The translations under genes were made by a program, and so were the position numbers. The notes beneath the pieces are model-generated. The model was not told the origin of the DNA, ran no database searches, and saw only the letters and a list, made by a program, of their open reading frames with translations. Below, piece after piece: positions 1 through 8,793 of a stretch of DNA of 27,110 nucleotides. Source of the stretch: Pleurotus ostreatus/Saccharomyces cerevisiae fusant (taxonomy: Eukaryota; Opisthokonta); contig JAMQCK010000346.1 of NCBI GenBank assembly GCA_024196135.1, forward strand, positions 1 through 27,110. The letters are read 5' to 3'. Every line of letters starts with the position of its first letter. Position 1 is the first letter of the stretch.

Positions 1-355
1 GAAGAAAGAGGTGGGACACGCACTGAACATACTCCGCCAGCGTCGGGTCCCGGATGGTCACTATCTCGAGCTGGCGCACAAGCTCCGTGGCCATGTCCTT
101 CTTCCACCGTGCCCCCTTCATCTGTCCGTCCGCGCCACGAACAGTCGGGCAGAAGACCTCGACGCTCTGCCATACAAGTGGCAGGAACACGCTGCGCAGC
201 CGGCTCGACGTCTGCGAGAGCGCGTATATGGTCCGGTGGCGGATGAGGTATTTTTGACCTTGCATTGGCAGACAGCCTCCGACGTTGAAGGGAAGGCACG
301 GGTAGTGGCCAATGATGATCATGAGCAATTCGGTCGGTAGAGTATCTAGAGCCAT
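1..355 (-). CDS. F-box protein, first tandem copy (5' exon only, cut by window edge)
   Basis: The reading frame starts at the ATG at 355-353 and stays open toward the window edge. It encodes DTLPTELLMIIIGHYP followed by a segment with ALSQTSSRLRSVFLPLVW, the pattern of an F-box helix bundle that would recruit a target to an SCF ubiquitin ligase through Skp1. The start is supported because an in-frame stop lies 13 codons upstream and the copy at 1927 begins with the same MALDTLP. By eye, 15 of the first 111 residues differ from that copy. A donor GTGCGT begins around base 23, at the same place and phase as intron 1 of the second copy, so the remaining exons lie outside the window. Target specificity cannot be predicted. 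Confidence 0.8.
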   Translation of the reverse strand, partial: MALDTLPTELLMIIIGHYPCLPFNVGGCLPMQGQKYLIRHRTIYALSQTSSRLRSVFLPLVWQSVEVFCPTVRGADGQMKGARWKKDMATELVRQLEIVTIRDPTLAEYVQCVSHLFL

Positions 356-684
356 GTTGAGATGGATTGCGCGCTTCACGAGACGTCAAACAGAGGCTGA
401 TTGATGAGGGTGGAGAGAGCGAAAATATGGCACTACGACCCGCGAGATTCGGGCAGCTGATAGGGAGACGAAGTAATCAAGAAACAAGGAGCGCGCACAC
501 GCGAATCTGAACGTGGTCATCCCGTGACCTGATGTTCCCACGCCGTCACAGTATGATCACGGGCACAATGGGCTGAATATTGATTCGATAAATACAGAGG
601 TCTGCAGTCATTGACCGGTCGATGGTATCTATACCTCCACCTCGACCAGAAAAGCAGCACCGTCTACTCGACAGCCTTTACACT
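356..684. other. intergenic spacer between the tandem F-box copies
   Basis: This 329-bp gap lies between the 5' end of the first F-box copy and the stop codon of the second, both on the minus strand. It must hold the promoter of the first and the transcript end of the second. The part just upstream of each start resembles the other (both contain a TGA.TT.AAGTTCCCACGCCGT-like stretch, near 530 and 2100), so the duplication includes promoter DNA. No TATA box or RNA gene was recognised. Confidence 0.5.
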
Positions 685-1927
685 CTAAACGAGAAGGCCC
701 CTCTTGCTGGCGCTACAATAAGTGGCATAAGTAACGTACAAGCGCCGAGGAGGAGGAAGCTCCTTCGAACAGACTCCCCCTCCCTCCTTCTTCTGTTGGA
801 CCGGGCATCTTTGGAGAGCCAAAGCCAGTGTAGGTATCATCAGGTTCTCGCAATCATGCTGGAACTCGTCCGCGCTGTAGTGTTCGATAGAAGAACTGCG
901 AATATGAATGGACTTGAGACTTGGAAGGCTGGATACGATCGTGATGAGGTTTCGCTGCAAGGGCCGTAAGTGAAAGATGTTGCAACGGCAGATGCACTTG
1001 CTTACCTGGATGACATCGTCGTCTCGAATCGGCGCTGAATAGTAATCGTCTTTGCATCTGAGGGTGACATTTAGATGCTCAAGGTGCGGCCAGAACTTGA
1101 CAATATCTTGGGAAGGCATGTCAGATGCGGTAACTGTATGCCTGATGCGCTACTCACCAGGCCATTCATCCTTCTGAGAGATCTCAAAATAATATGTCGT
1201 AAGTTTGAGTCCCGGAGCATGACGCATGTGCGCGAAAACATGGTCAGATATACGACGATATTCTGACGACGACAGATGGAGGTGTAGCACGTTGGGCATA
1301 TGGGGTATAATGCCGGATATTTTGTCGGGGATGGACAGATAGCACACCGATAATAGCGGCGGATTCTTCTTGAAGAGTTCAACTAGGCGCTGGGACTCGT
1401 CCTTCGACGAGGTGTCGATGACATCGACGATGTGGAGGGTCTTGAGCTTTGGCATTGCAGCAAGGGCGCGGCAGAACTCGGGGAAGACTCCTTTCCACGA
1501 GTATTCGGTGAGGTATACGGTCACAGACCTACGGTACGACTGGTCAGTCAAGGAACAGCAAATACAAGACAGTGGGAAGGGCCTGTAGTACGCACTGGAC
1601 ATACTCCGCCAGCGTCGGGTCGCGGATAGTCACTATTTCAAGCTGGCGCACGAGCTCCGTGGCCATCTCCTTTTTCCACCGCGCCCCCTCCACTTGCCCA
1701 TCCTCTCCACAAGCCATCGGGCAGAAGACCTCGACGCTTTGCCACACAAGTGGCAGAAACACGCTACGCAGCCGGCTCGACGTCTGCGAGAGCGCGTATA
1801 TGGTCCTGTGACGGACTAAGTATTCTTGAGCTTGTTTCGGCAGACACCCTCCAATGCTGATCGGAAGGCGGGGGTAGTGGCCGATGATGATCATAAGCAA
1901 CTCGGTCGGCAGCGTGTCGAGAGCCAT
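685..1927 (-). CDS. F-box protein, second tandem copy (complete, 4 exons, 357 aa)
   Basis: Exons 1927-1596, 1528-1158, 1106-1006 and 954-685 join in phase to 1,074 nt. Introns are 51-67 nt with donors GTGCGT, GTGAGT and GTAAGC; the second has a CTGAC branch site 16 nt before its acceptor. The N-terminus (residues about 3-60) is an F-box: LPTELLMIIIGHYP, then HRTIYALSQTSSRLRSVFLP. The rest has leucine-rich-like strands such as MPKLKTLHIV and FWPHLEHLNVTL, as in fungal F-box proteins whose C-terminal repeats bind substrates. The expected role is substrate adaptor of an SCF ubiquitin ligase; the target is unknown. It is the tandem paralogue of the truncated gene at 1-355, with the first intron conserved in place and phase. 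An ATG 18 codons upstream is in frame, but the first copy lacks that extension. The last 25 residues are low complexity and the least certain part. Confidence 0.82.
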
Positions 1928-2302
1928 GTTGACTCGGACTGCGAGCTGGACAAGCGATAGACCAAAGCGACAGATGTTCAAAAGGTATGAGGGCGACGAG
2001 TTAGCGCAACGGCTCGAGAGACGTTGAGCGTTGTCAGGAAGACAAAGTAGTTCAGGACAAAGAGCGTCGCGCGCGCGCGAGACTAAACGTGCACGTCCCG
2101 TGACTTGAAGTTCCCACGCCGTTACACGGTAGGGTCACATTACAAAGGGCTGGATGTTGGATTGATATTGCACTGAATGCTTACAACAGTACGTCGAGTA
2201 CTGGATTACATAGGAATGAATAAAAAGAGGGCGCCTAGATGCGAATACATAGTAGCCAATGTTCCCTTATTCCCCAAGACCCCAGGAAGAGAAAGACCAA
2301 GC
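1928..2302. other. intergenic region upstream of the second F-box gene
   Basis: This 375-bp stretch separates the 5' end of the F-box gene from the 3' end of the lyase gene, both on the minus strand. It must contain the F-box promoter and the lyase 3' UTR. It includes a (GCGC)n run near 2071-2081. I see no gene, RNA or clear promoter box. Confidence 0.5.
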
Positions 2303-3627
2303 TTAGACGACGTTGAAGGCCGTGCCACCCGCGCGGGCATCCAAAGAGATGACCTCGTTCAGGCCCATGACCTCGAAGAACGCCTTCGGGTCCATGCCCT
2401 TCGCGCTCGACCAGTCGGTGCCGGTCTTCTTGAGGGACGCCATCGCAGCGCGGACAGCGTGCACCATCGCCACACTGGACACCAGCGAGAAGACTAGGCA
2501 GGGTGTCAGCAAGCCTCGAGAATTATTACACGGGCTCACGTACTGATGATCTTCGCGCCCATCTGCTCGGCTTCCCTGCAGGTGAAGGACGGCGTGAGGC
2601 CGCCGGAGATGACGTTGACGAGCACGGGCTTCGGGGCGAGCGCGTTGACAGTCGACTCGAGCAGCTCCTTCGTCCGGACGCCCTCGATGAAGCACACGTC
2701 CGCGCCCGCATCGGCCGCGAGCTTCAGCCGGTAGATCGCCTCGTCCATCCCGAGCACCTGCGCCGAATCCGTGCGCCCGATGATGACCTGCGTGCGTGTT
2801 AGCTCAAGTATCCGGTGTCCCGCGCCACAAAAGACCACGCACGAAGTCCGAGCCGCCCGGGATCGAGTCGCGCGCGATGACCGCGGCGCGGATGCGCGTG
2901 AGGAACTCCTCGCGCGAGACGACCTGCTTGCCCATGAGGTGGCCGCAGCGCTTCGTCTGCACCTGGTCCTCGATGTGCATCGCGGCGACGCCGGCGCGGA
3001 CGTACTCGCGCACCGTGCGGGCGACGTTCGCGGGACCGCCGAAGCCGGTGTCGGCGTCCGCGATGACGGGCGTCGTGGGGTCGAGGCTGCAGACCATTTG
3101 GGCGGCCTAGGATAAATATGAGCGCGAGGTGTCAACAAAGGTATGGAGGCTACATACACCAGCAAAGTCGTTCAACGTCGCGATGGCGAGGTCGGGCTGA
3201 CCGAGGCGCGAAGCAGTCGTCGCTGCGCCACTCTGGTACAGGCAATCGAAGCCGGCCTCCAAAGCGCAGCGCGCGCTGATGCCGTCACAAATTCCAGGAG
3301 CGACCTGAGAAGGCTTCTGAGTACATATGAAAGAAGCAGTCAGGTTATGTTACTTACGACGATCCCGGGGCGAGCGAGCATCTGGCGCAGGCGCGTGGAG
3401 GGGTTGAGCGAAAGCGGCCCCTCGAGGAAGTTCTTGGGGTCGAGGCGGGGGTTGTAGTATACGTTCCGCTCCGCGGGACCGTCCATGGCGACGTCGGTGG
3501 GCACGGGGACTGGCACTGGCGCAGACCCGTTGGTGGTAGTGGTCGTCGCGGTCGCCGCCTGGCGCTCGGTAGCCGCAGCAGCAGCGGGGGCGTTGTGGGA
3601 GGAAAGGTTGAGCTCGAAGCCGGCCAT
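2303..3627 (-). CDS. isocitrate lyase/PEP-mutase superfamily enzyme, probable oxaloacetate acetylhydrolase
   Basis: Five exons (3627-3358, 3304-3158, 3106-2843, 2787-2544, 2493-2303) join in phase to a 371-aa protein; introns are 50-55 nt. The TIM-barrel signatures are in order: PGICDGISAR after residue 90, DADTGFGG near 157-163, HIEDQV near 183-188, KRCGH at 191-195 with catalytic Cys194, GRTDS near 231-235, and NVISGGLTP at 285-293. These residues bind Mg2+ and an oxo-acid substrate. In fungi this branch includes oxaloacetate acetylhydrolase, which splits oxaloacetate to oxalate and acetate, and related 2-methylisocitrate or dimethylmalate lyases. Ser288 sits where, as I recall, oxaloacetase-type members carry a diagnostic serine (Ser260 in ascomycete enzymes), which favours oxalate formation; this is inference. 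The first 54 residues are a low-complexity Ala/Thr/Pro-Val extension. No peroxisomal C-terminal signal is seen (it ends FNVV). Confidence 0.88.
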
Positions 3628-3732
3628 TGTAGATGCTTGGCGAGGAGAGGATGCGGGGTAGAGAAGACGATGTGATGAGGAGGTGCTCGAGTGTGGGGCA
3701 CTTGCTGGAGAACCATGGGCTCGGCACTCATG

Positions 3733-3740
3733 CTTTTATA
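3733..3740 (-). promoter_or_regulatory. TATA box of the lyase/oxaloacetase gene
   Basis: On the minus strand the sequence reads TATAAAAG, about 105 bp before the ATG at 3627. This perfect TATA element suits a strongly or inducibly expressed gene, as expected for oxalate production. The transcription start was not determined. Confidence 0.6.
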
Positions 3741-5098
3741 CACTCACCCACTCGACTTTCTTCCCCAAACGAGCGTGCGGCCTTAGAGTGTTAACGCGCA
3801 TGTGATGGCCCATCGCCGAGTAGATCTTGTCAATGGGCAATTTAGTAGCACGGCAGGTGTCCCCGGGACGGCTCACGAACGGCCTCGCAGGATATGAGCC
3901 TGTAGCCGTGGTAAGCATCGAGGCTGTTCAATGATCTCAATGCTGCTCGCACGTACCAGTCGCCCACAAGCGCGCCTGCGCAGCATTCCTCTTGTTAGCT
4001 GGCGGGACGTCGCGGTTAACCGACCTCAAGTCCAACATACCTCGGCTGGCGCACCGAATAAAGCAATAGGGTCTGCAGGCAAAAGAGACGGTGGCGCTAG
4101 CGGCAGATAAATCGGGAGGTTGATCCCAGGTACTACTGCCACCGCCAAGCCCACCTCTGAGCCACGCTATCTCGGGCGTTCTCGGGCTGAGCGGCGACGT
4201 GCACCCGGGAAGCAGAGAAATGGGCCATTGTTCCCAGCTGGTGCGGCGCTAAGGCGGACGTGAACGACTGCCTGAACAACCTCCTCCTTGGCGGACGGCG
4301 AATCTGCCAGAGGCTTGCGCTTGGCGCGCAGCGGAGGGCGTGCTCGGTCCGCTAACCGCCGCAGCGTGTTATCCGAGGGGAACGCGCTGCTGCGTATCCT
4401 TCGTCAGTTGTGGCAAGATGCACGTAGCCGGTAATTTCTAGAAAGCGCTGCGCGCAGAGCATACGTGCCCGAGTTCATGGGCACGGAAGGATGTATTCTC
4501 CGAGGCAGAAAAATCACAGCGCGACGGACGGATGCCTCGGAAAACCCACACGTACGCTTAGAGGACTTTCAGGTTGCGAACGATGAAGGCCTGCTGTCCC
4601 TGACTGTCAGGACTTGACGCTTGATATCGGGTTTTCATTGAAGGCGTTTGCTTGGGGGACTGCTTGCACAGCTGATAGCGGCGGACCACGGACGATACGA
4701 CCTATATGGTGATGTTAGCGTTGTGGCGCGACCGCGGAAGCGTCCCTACCTCGACAATGACCAGGCCCAGGTCCTGCTCGACCTGTTCTCTAATGAAGAG
4801 GAACGCCTGAGGTACGCTCAAGGAACGCGCAGGGCAGTGGTAGAAGCACGAGGCCGGCGCGTCCGTTAAGTTATGCGTGGGACGTGATCCTCTTCTTGCC
4901 AAGCCGTTCACCGTCAGTGCTATACGTGTTCGTGCTCACCAACAGGGGCAGTGCGCAAGCGGCACAAGCCTCGTGCGCGTTTGGGCAAGGCCGAGCGGAA
5001 GGATGATACAGTTCATTGCTCTTTACGGTAGTACAGGCGACACGTTGATGGCCATATCGCTGAGTTAGAAAGAATGGCACGTCGGTCGTCTCGTAGAA
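3741..5098. other. long intergenic region without a supported gene
   Basis: About 1.36 kb lies between the 5' end of the lyase gene and the 3' end of HUB1. Open frames here are short (at most about 73 codons), lack recognisable motifs and do not join through plausible splice sites. The GC-rich part at 4200-4360 has a 35-codon frame with several cysteines, but an in-frame stop precedes it. I see no rRNA, tRNA or transposon ends. It may contain the upstream regulatory region of the lyase gene. Confidence 0.45.
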
Positions 5099-5575
5099 TT
5101 AGTACATTTCAAGGCTCATCCCGTCGTGGATCTCGTAGTCCGCAAGCGTGATGTGATCCTTGTATATGGTGTACCTGCAAGGCGTCAGTCAGTTTCCCGC
5201 ACGCCGCAAAGTCAATTTCAGAAGAAGAAAGGTGAATGGTAGAATGACGGTCGGTGAATGGAGGTATGGCTCGGTCGCGTCGAAGCAATTCACTAACCAT
5301 TTCTTTAGCTGAATCTTCGAAGCATCCGTGCCGGTCTGCGCGGCGATGAGCTTCTTCAGATCGCCAACGGTGTCATCTGGGCTGCATTTTACGCGAACTG
5401 GATAGGCAGGCCGACATGCGGTTGTCAGTAACGTCTTCTGAGCGAACAATCAGACGGTTAGGTGCCGCCAAGTGCGCACCTTTGCGTCCTAGACGGTCGT
5501 TTGCAATCACCTGCCGAGCATTGAGCATGTCGCATTCGCAGCATCTGCGTGCATACATACCTCAATCAGAGCCAT
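5099..5575 (-). CDS. HUB1: Hub1/UBL5 ubiquitin-like splicing modifier
   Basis: Four exons (5575-5561, 5510-5480, 5397-5298, 5174-5099) join exactly to a 73-aa protein, the usual Hub1 length. The family core is unmistakable: [47 protein letters not shown] and HDGMSLEM. Hub1 has a ubiquitin fold but is not conjugated through a Gly-Gly tail. It binds HIND elements of Snu66 and other spliceosome components non-covalently and modulates 5' splice-site use. The second Asp of SPDD (residue 24) corresponds to the Asp used in HIND binding. The first exon is only 15 nt and the second 31 nt. The protein ends Glu-Met-Tyr, whereas known homologues have a Tyr-Tyr pair near the end. The U6 snRNA gene lies about 265 bp upstream on the same strand. 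Confidence 0.95.
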
Positions 5576-5701
5576 CTGGAGAGTAGAAGAGCCAGTCAGT
5601 AACGGCGGACGTGGACGATGAAGACAAGCAGTGCTTTCAAAGAGAATCGCTCGTTTTGGAATCATGTGGCGTCTCATGGTTAAGCGCCCGGCGCCTAGCC
5701 G

Positions 5702-5723
5702 TTTTGGGCTCGCGAGCCCAAAA
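5702..5723. repeat. 22-bp perfect palindrome
   Basis: The left arm TTTTGGGCTCG at 5702-5712 is followed directly by its exact reverse complement at 5713-5723. It lies between the HUB1 start and the U6 3' end. It could be a dimeric transcription-factor site or a hairpin in a transcript; there is no evidence choosing between these. Confidence 0.7.
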
Positions 5724-5840
5724 ATTCCAAGCAACTTCGAAGTCTGAAAATGCTGTCGGACGCAAGTAGGTCTATGTTCGCTCATGGGCGAGAGACATGA
5801 GGGAAAAATCAGTAGTCCCTTGTGCAAGTAGATCAGAGCT

Positions 5841-5845
5841 AAAAA
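5841..5845 (-). terminator. T-run, likely RNA polymerase III terminator of U6
   Basis: Five consecutive T on the minus strand follow GCAC at the proposed U6 3' end. A TTTT just after GACACGC (around 5884-5887) could also act as a weak terminator. Confidence 0.5.
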
Positions 5846-5966
5846 GTGCATAAATATTGAGACCCGTAGGTCTACCACTCCGGAAAAGCGTGTCATCCTT
5901 GTGCAGGGGCCATGCTAATCTTCTCTGTATCGTTCCAAATTTTTCGTATGTCACCCCGAAGGGGAC
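5841..5966 (-). ncRNA. U6: U6 spliceosomal snRNA
   Basis: The minus strand carries the near-invariant U6 core GGAACGATACAGAGAAGATT then AGCATGGCCCCTGCACAAGG and ATGACACGC (about 5885-5932), covering the ACAGAGA box, the AGC triad and the internal stem-loop. The 5' end starts near 5966 with the hairpin GTCCCCTTCGGGG. U6 forms the catalytic centre of the spliceosome with U2. The 3' end is uncertain: the core is followed at once by TTTTCC and then about 35 nt before a clean TTTTT at 5845-5841, longer than most U6 3' tails. No obvious TATA box lies 25-30 bp upstream. It may be a functional gene with divergent ends or a U6-derived copy; the intact core favours function. Confidence 0.85.
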
Positions 5967-6062
5967 GAAGGGCCTTACGTGCTGCACGAAGTCATTGACA
6001 GAATTTTGGCATAAAAACTGAGCCCGAGGGTGGGCCCTCAAGAAACACATGCAAGCGCTGGG

Positions 6063-6261
6063 TGACGTATGTGATGACGCTTTGCTTCTCGCCACCACGC
6101 TGACGGCGCCTATCGAGTCCAAGTGGACTCTGAAAGCCCAAGCGCCAAGGTATTCTCCACCTCCTTCGGGTCTTCCCAAGCTTCGTGTACAGCTGCTGGC
6201 GCTCATGACGCTGAAGCGTCATGTGTGGGGCGCTTGACGACGATGACGGGAGGTGGAGGGG
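6063..6261 (+). promoter_or_regulatory. cluster of TGACG (bZIP/CRE-type) sites and one AGGGG upstream of the CsbD-like gene
   Basis: TGACG occurs at 6063, 6075, 6101, 6206, 6235 and 6244, and its complement CGTCA at 6217-6221, so seven half-sites fall within about 190 bp. Two form a near palindrome: CATGACGCT at 6204-6212 and AGCGTCATG at 6215-6223. TGACG is the half-site of ATF/CREB-type bZIP factors that control stress genes in fungi. A single AGGGG stress-element-like motif lies at 6257-6261. The region also lies upstream of U6 on the other strand, so either gene could use these sites. Confidence 0.5.
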
Positions 6262-6278
6262 CAGCAGGCGCTCAGACC

Positions 6279-6286
6279 TATATAAG
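6279..6286 (+). promoter_or_regulatory. TATA box of the CsbD-like gene
   Basis: TATATAAG lies 85-92 bp before the ATG at 6371. The leader is CA-rich (CAACCATC, AACAAAC), typical of highly expressed fungal genes. Confidence 0.65.
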
Positions 6287-6370
6287 GGCCTTCAGCAATC
6301 CTCATTCCCCACTTTACAACCATCTCCCATCGAACGAACAAACTTTCAACCGAACAAACAAATCATCATC

Positions 6371-6786
6371 ATGTCTTCATCTCCATCCAAGACCTCTGGC
6401 CAGTTCCACGAGAAGAAGGGCTCCATGAAGGAGACTGTACGTCTTCCCTTGCGTCTACTTACCTGCCGAGTTTCCGCTAACGCTACCCGAAGGTCGGCAA
6501 CATGCTCGGTCTCGGCGGCACCGCTGACCGTGGCCGCATGGAGCACGCCGAGGGCAAGGGCGAGTACAACGCCGCTCGCGCCCAGGGTTGGACCGAGGGC
6601 ACAGCCGACCGTGTCACCGGAAAGAAGGACTCTGTCGTCGGCGCTGTCACCGGCGACCGCAGCCAGCAGCATTCTGGTACGTACTTCGCCCATCTTGTGG
6701 TCGTCGCGCATCGACTTACGTGTCCTGTAGGCGAGATGCGCGAGAACAAGGGCGACTGGAAGCAGAGCATCAACCGCCACTTGTAG
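6371..6786 (+). CDS. CsbD-like small stress protein
   Basis: Three exons (6371-6436, 6493-6676, 6731-6786) join to a 101-aa hydrophilic protein. Introns are 56 and 54 nt with GTACGT donors. Repeated Gly/Lys/Glu-rich segments are characteristic of CsbD-like proteins: GQFHEKKGSMKETVGNMLG, ADRVTGKKDSVVGAVTGD and GEMRENKGDWKQ. Bacterial CsbD proteins are general stress proteins. Fungal relatives are often labelled mismatched-base-pair and cruciform DNA-recognition protein after a smut-fungus protein that binds four-way DNA. There are no membrane segments or signal peptide, so a cytosolic or nuclear location is likely. The TATA box, bZIP motifs and codon use (almost entirely C or G in third position) suggest high or stress-induced expression. 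It converges on the 7-TM gene at 7359-8793. Confidence 0.9.
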
Positions 6787-7358
6787 ACGCGCGATCGAGA
6801 CCATTGAAGGAAGAAATCTGAATTGCATTATATACCCGTGTCGTGATGTACCATATCCTGGAGCCCTTTAGCGGGCGTAATCTCTTGATTCCTCCCCGTG
6901 ACCGTTCGCTCGGTTCGCAAGCAGTTTGGTGGCGAACGTGCGCATCGAGTCCGCGAGTGCACGTACAGTACAGTATTGACGCTAACTATTCACCGCGTCC
7001 TAACCGCATCGAAAGCCACGATGCCCGTAGAAAGCCCAACATCGAGCAATCCGCGCCAGACTGTTCGCGCCCGGCGTGTGAGCAAGGCAAGCCCGCCAAG
7101 GCGCGCATAACACGAGGTCGCGCCATACCCCATTAGGAAAATAGCGCCGAGCGGGGCCAAACAGGAAGAAAATGACATTCGAGGCGCGAGCGCGGACCAA
7201 GTACATAGCAAAGTGACTCTAGCTATAGGACGTACAACGGAAATAAATAGCATATAGGCACGGAATTGATTGATCAAGGCGGCATTTCCTTCGTAGGATC
7301 GGACATGAGTGAGGTCTGAAGCTCTCCATCTTAGATAGTGGCCGATTCTCCTTCAAAC
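6787..7358. other. intergenic region between convergent genes
   Basis: This stretch holds the 3' ends of the CsbD-like gene (plus) and the first 7-TM gene (minus). From about 7087 it belongs to the duplicated unit that recurs from about 9442: both copies contain AAGGCGCGCATAACACGAGG and a CCCATTAGG motif. No gene is supported. Confidence 0.5.
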
Positions 7359-8793
7359 TTAAAGACGCCCTTGTCCGAATCCCGGCGGAGCCTCTCCACA
7401 ATAATGGGCACCAGGAGAGCAAGGGAGGTTGTCAGCGTGCGAATCCTGAGGCCCAACGTCGTAGGCGCCGCCGTTACGCCCCACCTGGGAGTCAGACGGC
7501 ATGCCTGCCTCGCGCGCTTCTTCTCGTGGCTCAGCCGTGCTCGCGAAGCGCATCGCTTGCGACATTTGGGCGCTCAGCAGAGAGTGTTTTGGTTTGTCCT
7601 GCATGGACACGAATAGAACGCATGTCGGGTAGATGCCCTGCAAGAGCCAGTCGCATGAGAGGGGCTCCGACTGCGTCACAGAGGACATACCGAGATATGG
7701 TACGCGGCATCGCCGAAGGCGTCCTTGGCGGAGAACCCGTCGTCGTCTTTCTCGACGAAGAACATGGTGCAGATGTAGACCTGATACGCATCAACGTAGA
7801 TCAGTCCAAGAAGGCGTGCGTGCTTACCCACAATAGACAATATAGCAAGCCCGACTCAAGCAGCAGCATCAACACCCTTTCCGACCGAGTCTTCTGGGTC
7901 AACACTCCGAGTGAGCCCTTAATCTCTCGGAGGTAACGGCTGCCCGATTAAGTCAGTTTCGTTGAGGCACATTGACCTTCAATCTTGCGTACCAGACCCA
8001 AATGCCAATCATCGCCGTCGCTATGACATTAGTGGTGAGGAGGGGGACCAGCCGGGTCAGGTATTGCGCACGATTCTCGAAGGCAGAGAACGTCGGAGAA
8101 TTGGGCCGATACAGCCAGACGCACTCCGCGACGCACCCCACTGAGAGATTTTTGAGAGCATGGTCATACCTGTGCTAGTCAATAACTCACCTACGGTGCC
8201 ACATACACATAGCGACAACATGCCTCTGACCAGGTGATTATCTGGCCATAGACACCAAGCACGCCACACCAGCACGGCGTCACTCAAAACGTACTACGTT
8301 CCGTTCAGAACTTCAAGACAGACCGCACAAGTTGGCTGTACGCACAATGGAGTTGCGACCCACGCTCGAAAGAATATTCAGAATCGACAGCAAGTCATCG
8401 ATGGCGCGTTTTGAAGTGCCGACAGACGTTGGTATCTGTGTAAGCCAGAAGATATAGTTCGCCACGACGACGAGGGTGGACGACAAGACAATCCCAAGGA
8501 TCGCCGCCATCGTAGAGCGCGAGCGTCCCTCACGACGCCTAGATGGTGATTAGGGACAAACATATTAAACCATCGATTGCGCTTACGCGAGGATGGCAAT
8601 GGCTGCAATCGAGAGCGTCGCTTGTACACCTGTGCGTCCTCATTATCAGAGAAATGCAGAGCCCTCAAGCCCGAGATGACGCACCGTACAGGCCAAGGTC
8701 GATGGAAATGTGTAGCATGATGAATCTCAGCACACGTATGTCGTAGGCGCCTAAGGGCCGATAGACCGCGTCTGCGTTCAAGTTGGTGGTCAT
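7359..8793 (-). CDS. 7-TM membrane protein, paralogue A (358 aa)
   Basis: Exons 8793-8685, 8629-8587, 8538-8346, 8293-8191, 8140-7993, 7939-7828, 7780-7691 and 7637-7359 join in phase. About seven hydrophobic segments can be read, among them LSIAAIAILA, AAILGIVLSSTLVVVANYI, LTTNVIATAMIGIWV, VLMLLLESGLLYCLLW and GIYPTCVLFVSM. Markers such as SDAVLVWRAWCLWP, KTRSERVLMLLLESG and YHISGIYPT recall a large basidiomycete-specific family of seven-helix proteins of unknown function. The start ATGACCACCAAC is shared with paralogue B. The C-terminal cytosolic tail is Ala/Glu/Ser-rich. Compared with B, a 2-nt difference in the last exon (about 7375-7385) shifts the frame and ends the protein early. Sensor, receptor or transporter roles are all possible; none is shown. 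Confidence 0.82.

Noticed and set aside
4210..4345. Cys-containing 35-codon frame suggesting a small CX9C-like protein
   Set aside because: An in-frame stop precedes it, the cysteine spacing is irregular, and no upstream exon joins.
4648..4869. 73-codon plus-strand open frame before HUB1
   Set aside because: It has no ATG at its listed start, no recognisable motif, and no splice partners.
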